Shown: one piece after another, positions 36,298-39,029 of the stretch | Layout of the letters: every line of letters starts with the position of its first letter | Numbering within the stretch: the stretch's first letter is position 1 | Assembly (NCBI GenBank): GCA_028877145.1 | Contig: JAGWOX010000007.1 | Location: forward strand, 1 to 39,029 | Source of the DNA: Acidobacteriota bacterium | GTDB taxonomy: Bacteria; Acidobacteriota; Terriglobia; Acidiferrales; UBA7541 | Direction of reading: 5' to 3' | Length of the DNA stretch: 39,029 nucleotides | Program-made: the position numbers and the translations under genes | Notes under the pieces: model-generated | The model's database searches: none | Told to the model about the DNA's origin: nothing | The model's input: only the letters and a program-made list of their open reading frames with translations

Positions 36298-36746
36298 CGC
36301 CAGCTCACCCGTGCCGGCGCGAAATCCCGGTCGAACGCGGCGTAGCGGTCGCCAATATCCTGGCCTTCGTTGAGGCTGACCCCGGCCGCTTCCACCCAGG
36401 CGTGAGCTTCGAAGCGATTCTCGCCCTTGCGCACGCCGATGCGCATTTGCGCGGGAATCCCTTGCCGCTCGAGCAAACAAGCAAGCACGACCGAGCGCGC
36501 CAGGCACGTGCCGCCAGCGTATTGCGCCGCCACGGCCACCAATCGTGACGTGCGCCGCGCGTGGCGCAACGCACCACCCGAATCCACCGGCCCGGCAGGT
36601 CGCAAGCGGGGCCCAAGCACCGCTTGCGCGCGGCGCAATCCGAACACCTTCAGCGCCACGCGCACTGCCGGCAGCAGCATGAGGGCCGTCAGGAACAAGG
36701 ATTTCTCCTCGGCCGGAAGTCGCCAAAATTTACGCCAGTTACTCAT
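36294..36746 (-). CDS. Lasso leader peptidase, transglutaminase-like (B2 protein)
   Basis: The 150-residue protein has the lasso B2 layout: an N-terminal hydrophobic helical part (LFLTALMLLPAVRVALKVFG) and the cysteine-protease core GGTCLARSVVLACLLERQGI (Cys81), RFEAHAWVEAAGVSLNEGQD (His115) and DRYAAFDRDFAPARVSW. The third catalytic residue would be an Asp in McjB; here the matching position is Glu127, with Asp130 nearby. It should cut the leader off the precursor with the help of the B1 protein. The ATG lies 8 bp inside the B1 gene. Confidence 0.92.
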   Translation of the reverse strand: MSNWRKFWRLPAEEKSLFLTALMLLPAVRVALKVFGLRRAQAVLGPRLRPAGPVDSGGALRHARRTSRLVAVAAQYAGGTCLARSVVLACLLERQGIPAQMRIGVRKGENRFEAHAWVEAAGVSLNEGQDIGDRYAAFDRDFAPARVSWR

Positions 36747-37023
36747 CGCTTGTTTCGAGTAGGCCGTTCCCCACCAGGTTCTCGATCAATTTTTCAAGGT
36801 CCTGCCGCAGGCGTTGCTCATCAACATCGTAGACCGAGAGCAATTCCTGATACGCCGCCTCGACGGTATTCGCTTTCGTCAGCGCTTCCCACATCCGCGT
36901 GCCCACGGGGTCCAGCCCGAAATAGCATTCCTTTTCCAGGTTCAGCAGAACCGATTCCTCGCCCACCTGCTGCAACAGGACGTGCGAAGGCACCACGACG
37001 CGAGCGCTGAACGAAATCGGCAA
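36739..37023 (-). CDS. PqqD-like precursor recognition element (B1 protein)
   Basis: A TTG at 37023 with GAGGG seven bases upstream gives 94 residues. The RRE/PqqD winged-helix pattern is clear: ISFSARVVVPSHVLLQQVGE, SVLLNLEKECYFGLDPVGTR, MWEALTKANTVEAAYQELL and VDEQRLRQDLEKLIENLVGN ending GLLETSDE. B1 proteins bind the leader of the precursor and deliver it to B2 and C. The open frame reaches back to a TTG at 37089, but the likely promoter lies at 37080-37088, so the longer version would begin upstream of its own transcript. This gene is the first of the cluster. Confidence 0.9.
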   Translation of the reverse strand: MPISFSARVVVPSHVLLQQVGEESVLLNLEKECYFGLDPVGTRMWEALTKANTVEAAYQELLSVYDVDEQRLRQDLEKLIENLVGNGLLETSDE

Positions 37024-37079
37024 TACCTCACCCTCGCAGGAACAAATCCAAACTGTACTCGAGTCTCGACTCGCGGGCG

Positions 37080-37088
37080 ATTGTAACA
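37080..37088 (-). promoter_or_regulatory. Probable extended -10 promoter of the lasso operon
   Basis: The minus strand reads TGTTACAAT: a TACAAT hexamer (37080-37085) preceded by the TG of an extended -10 element. It is about 55 bp before the B1 start. No good -35 match lies 17 bp further up, which fits extended -10 promoters. The start site would be near 37073. Confidence 0.4.
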
Positions 37089-37289
37089 AAGTCGGTCTTC
37101 AGAGAACAGACGGTGTGTTCGTCCCGACAGTACCGGAAGTACCAAAACGGACGCGTGATTGGTCTGTTAACTCTCCAGTAAACACTTGGCTATCCCCGCT
37201 GGCGCGCCACACCTTTCGCACCGGCGGAGGACCGGTCGCTGGATTTTTCGCCCGCTTTTCGTTATAACGGCAAAGCGCAAGGGCCTGAC

Positions 37290-38093
37290 GTGCAAGCCAT
37301 CCTCGTCGAGAAACTCACCAAGCAATTCCCTCCCGCCTATTCCGGCTGGCGCACGTTCCTGCAGGTGGTGGTGCCGGCGACAGTGCGGGCTCTCGGCGGC
37401 GTCTCCTTCCACGTGGATGAGGGCAAAGTGCTCGCGCTGGTAGGGGAGAACGGAGCGGGGAAATCCACGCTGCTGCGAATTCTCTCGACGTTGCTCTTGC
37501 CGACCGGCGGCCGCGCTGCGATTGCCGGCTTCGACGTCGAGCGGGAACCTGCGCTGGTTCGCCGCCATATCGGTTATCACAGCGGCGCCGACTTCGGTTT
37601 CTACGGCCGACTGACAGGTCGTGAAAATCTGGAATTTTTTGCATCGATGAACGGGCTATCCCGGCAGGAAACCGTCGCCCGCGTGGCCGAATTGACCGAG
37701 CATCTGGGTCTTGCGCCCGCCCTCGACCGGCAGGCCCGCGGCCTTTCTTCCGGAACCATCAATCGCCTCGGCCTCGCCCGTGCCATCCTGCACCGGCCGC
37801 CGGTTCTCCTGCTCGACGAGCCGACCCGCAGCCTCGATCCGGTTGCCTCGGCGGAATTTCGCGTTGTGCTCAAGGACTTCGTGCGCCGTTACGGCGTGAC
37901 CGTCCTATTCGCTTCCCACATCCTGAGCGAAGTGGAGGAGCTTGCCGACAGCGTCGCTCTGCTCAGCGGCGGTTCGCTCGTCGCTTTCGACACGCCCGAG
38001 GCATTGCGTGCCTCGACCGGCTGTGCGACGGCCTCCCAGGCAATCGAAATGCTGCTCGCACACGCAGCGGCCAGCACCGGGGTGCCGCAATGA
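37290..38093 (+). CDS. ABC transporter ATP-binding protein
   Basis: The 267-residue protein has Walker A VGENGAGKSTLLRI (52-60), IGYHSGADFGFYGRLTGREN in the Q-loop region, a signature LSSGTINRLGLARAIL that deviates from LSGGQ, Walker B PVLLLDEPTRSLDP (Asp176, Glu177) and the switch His in FASHILSEVEEL. This is a drug/polysaccharide-export type of ABC-2 subunit. It begins with a GTG and overlaps the permease gene by 4 bp. It is divergent from the lasso operon across a 200-bp gap, so it is a candidate exporter of the product, but general housekeeping use is equally possible. Confidence 0.92.
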   Translation: MQAILVEKLTKQFPPAYSGWRTFLQVVVPATVRALGGVSFHVDEGKVLALVGENGAGKSTLLRILSTLLLPTGGRAAIAGFDVEREPALVRRHIGYHSGADFGFYGRLTGRENLEFFASMNGLSRQETVARVAELTEHLGLAPALDRQARGLSSGTINRLGLARAILHRPPVLLLDEPTRSLDPVASAEFRVVLKDFVRRYGVTVLFASHILSEVEELADSVALLSGGSLVAFDTPEALRASTGCATASQAIEMLLAHAAASTGVPQ

Positions 38094-38923
38094 GTGCACG
38101 CGGGGCGAAATGGCGCGAGCTCCTGCGGCAAATCGGTCAGCTTTTTCGCCGGGATATGCTCACCGCGCGTACCTATCGCGTGGCATTTCTTTTCGACGCC
38201 GTCAATGCTCTGTTCGGCGCCGCCTCCTTCTATTTTCTTTCTCAATTCGTCGCAAGCGACAAGCTGAAAAGCAGCCTGGATGGCGCTAGCTACTTCGCCT
38301 TCGCATTGATTGGCCTGGCATTTTTCGACTACCTCTCGGCCGGCTTGAACGCCTTCGATACCAGCATCGACGATGCCCGCCGCAACCGCACCCTGGAGGC
38401 TTTGCTCGTCACCGAAGCCTCCCTGCCCGTCATCCTGGCCGGATCGGCAATCTATCCCTTCGTTCTTACCTCAGTCCGCACGGGCGTATACCTGGTTTGG
38501 GGAGTGATCCTGTTCCATCTGCCGCTGGGCTCGGCCGACTGGCTCGGTGCGCTTCTGATTCTCCTGTTCTCGATTCTGGCGTTCGCCGGTCTGGGCATCA
38601 TCTCGGCGAGTTACCAGATGCTCTTCAAGCGTGGGAATCCGGCGAAGTGGATTTTTCTCGGAATTTCTGGGCTGCTCGGCGGAATGATGTACCCGGTCAG
38701 CATTTTGCCGCCCGTGCTGCGGACCCTGGCGCGCCTGATACCACTTACGTATTCCCTCGAAGGCATGCGCGCGGCGCTGCTCGAGGGGGCGGGCATCGGC
38801 CGTCTGTGGCCCCAGATCACCGCTCTCGGAATTTTCGCCGTAGTTCTGCTGCCGCTTTCGTTCCTCGTGTTTGCGTGGGCGTTGCGCCGCACCAAAATCA
38901 ACGGCACCCTGACGCACTTCTAG
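38090..38923 (+). CDS. ABC-2 type transporter permease
   Basis: The 277-residue integral membrane protein has a short cytoplasmic N-terminus (GQLFRRDMLTARTYRVAFLF) and about six hydrophobic segments. The ABC-2 hallmark sits near 195-225 (FLGISGLLGGMMYPVSILPP followed by VLRTLARLIPLTYSLEGMRA), and it ends WALRRTKINGTLTHF. With the overlapping ATPase it should form an exporter in the inner membrane. The substrate is unknown. Beyond it the window holds 106 bp without a gene. Confidence 0.9.
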   Translation: MSARGAKWRELLRQIGQLFRRDMLTARTYRVAFLFDAVNALFGAASFYFLSQFVASDKLKSSLDGASYFAFALIGLAFFDYLSAGLNAFDTSIDDARRNRTLEALLVTEASLPVILAGSAIYPFVLTSVRTGVYLVWGVILFHLPLGSADWLGALLILLFSILAFAGLGIISASYQMLFKRGNPAKWIFLGISGLLGGMMYPVSILPPVLRTLARLIPLTYSLEGMRAALLEGAGIGRLWPQITALGIFAVVLLPLSFLVFAWALRRTKINGTLTHF

Positions 38924-38991
38924 CGCAGTCTCTCAGGGCGCATTTCAGACAGTTTTCTCTCTTCCTCGCTCTTCCTGCGGCTCGTCTTGGT

Positions 38992-39009
38992 GCCGCCCTG
39001 AAGGGCGGC
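38992..39009. repeat. GC-rich hairpin, probable intergenic repeat
   Basis: GCCGCCCTGAAGGGCGGC gives a 7-bp stem GCCGCCC/GGGCGGC around TGAA, about 70 bp after the permease stop. The following bases (TCTACGC) are not a T tract, so it is not a clear terminator. I recall similar GCCGCCCTGAAGGGCGGC units as dispersed in acidobacterial genomes. Confidence 0.45.
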
Positions 39010-39029
39010 TCTACGCACGAGCACCGCAC

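Noticed and set aside
34414-36726. Macrolactam synthetase starting at 36726 (770 residues)
   Set aside because: The extra N-terminal part is the B2 gene read in another frame; the glutaminase-like domain begins at MSGFAGIV.
37090-37289. Lasso precursor upstream of the B1 gene, the usual place
   Set aside because: No frame on either strand there carries the leader motif or a core with a suitable Asp or Glu; the motif occurs only at 34275-34430.

Overview
The window looks like about 39 kb of chromosome from a GC-rich, Gram-negative bacterium, most likely an acidobacterium. That placement is an inference from gene content and style: a SurA-like lipoprotein isomerase, LolA-like and DUF1259 secreted proteins, HslVU, biotin-dependent acyl-CoA carboxylases and characteristic GC-rich intergenic hairpins. 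No rRNA or other decisive marker is present.

Layout. 1-6.6 kb: the start of a GH63-like glycosidase running off the left edge, an MscS channel, a secreted protein of unknown function, a decayed membrane-protein/Fur hybrid, and a divergent TetR versus DCC-epimerase pair followed by a small secreted protein. 6.6-9.0 kb: tRNA-Ala(TGC), a MOSC protein, rpmB and a parvulin-type lipoprotein. 9.1-16 kb: an acyl-CoA carboxylase region (biotin carboxylase, DUF1259 protein, biotin carrier; then a GAF-GGDEF diguanylate cyclase on the other strand; then the carboxyltransferase). 16-22 kb: transaldolase-family aldolase, membrane proteins, FAH-family enzyme, fibronectin-III lipoprotein, hslU and hslV. 22-30.6 kb: a long minus-strand housekeeping run, in transcription order obgE-nadD-rsfS, rlmH, a small unknown, then cobO-accD-folC-GATase-SDR-LolA-like. 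Many of these genes overlap by 4 bp, which suggests translational coupling.

The most interesting region is 31997-37085: a minus-strand cluster with the architecture of a lasso-peptide pathway. In transcription order it encodes a PqqD-like recognition element (B1), a transglutaminase-fold leader peptidase (B2), an asparagine-synthetase-like macrolactam synthetase (C), a very short gene that I identify as the precursor peptide (34275-34430), an HPr-kinase-like protein and a nucleotidyltransferase. The precursor starts at a GTG inside the 3' end of the synthetase gene, behind a perfect AAGGAGG. Its leader matches YxxPxLxxxGxxxxxT exactly, and its predicted core holds one acidic residue and two cysteines. 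A divergent two-gene ABC-2 exporter (37290-38923) lies next to it. B1 would hold the leader, B2 cut it, C close the ring on the single Asp, the kinase and nucleotidyltransferase could decorate the product, and the ABC pair is a candidate exporter. A decayed glycosyltransferase lies just beyond the cluster at 30809-31251.

Regulatory DNA of note: two nearly identical 20-bp palindromes before the MscS gene and the secreted-protein gene, a perfect 12-bp palindrome over the TetR start, and an 8+8 bp inverted repeat before the diguanylate cyclase.
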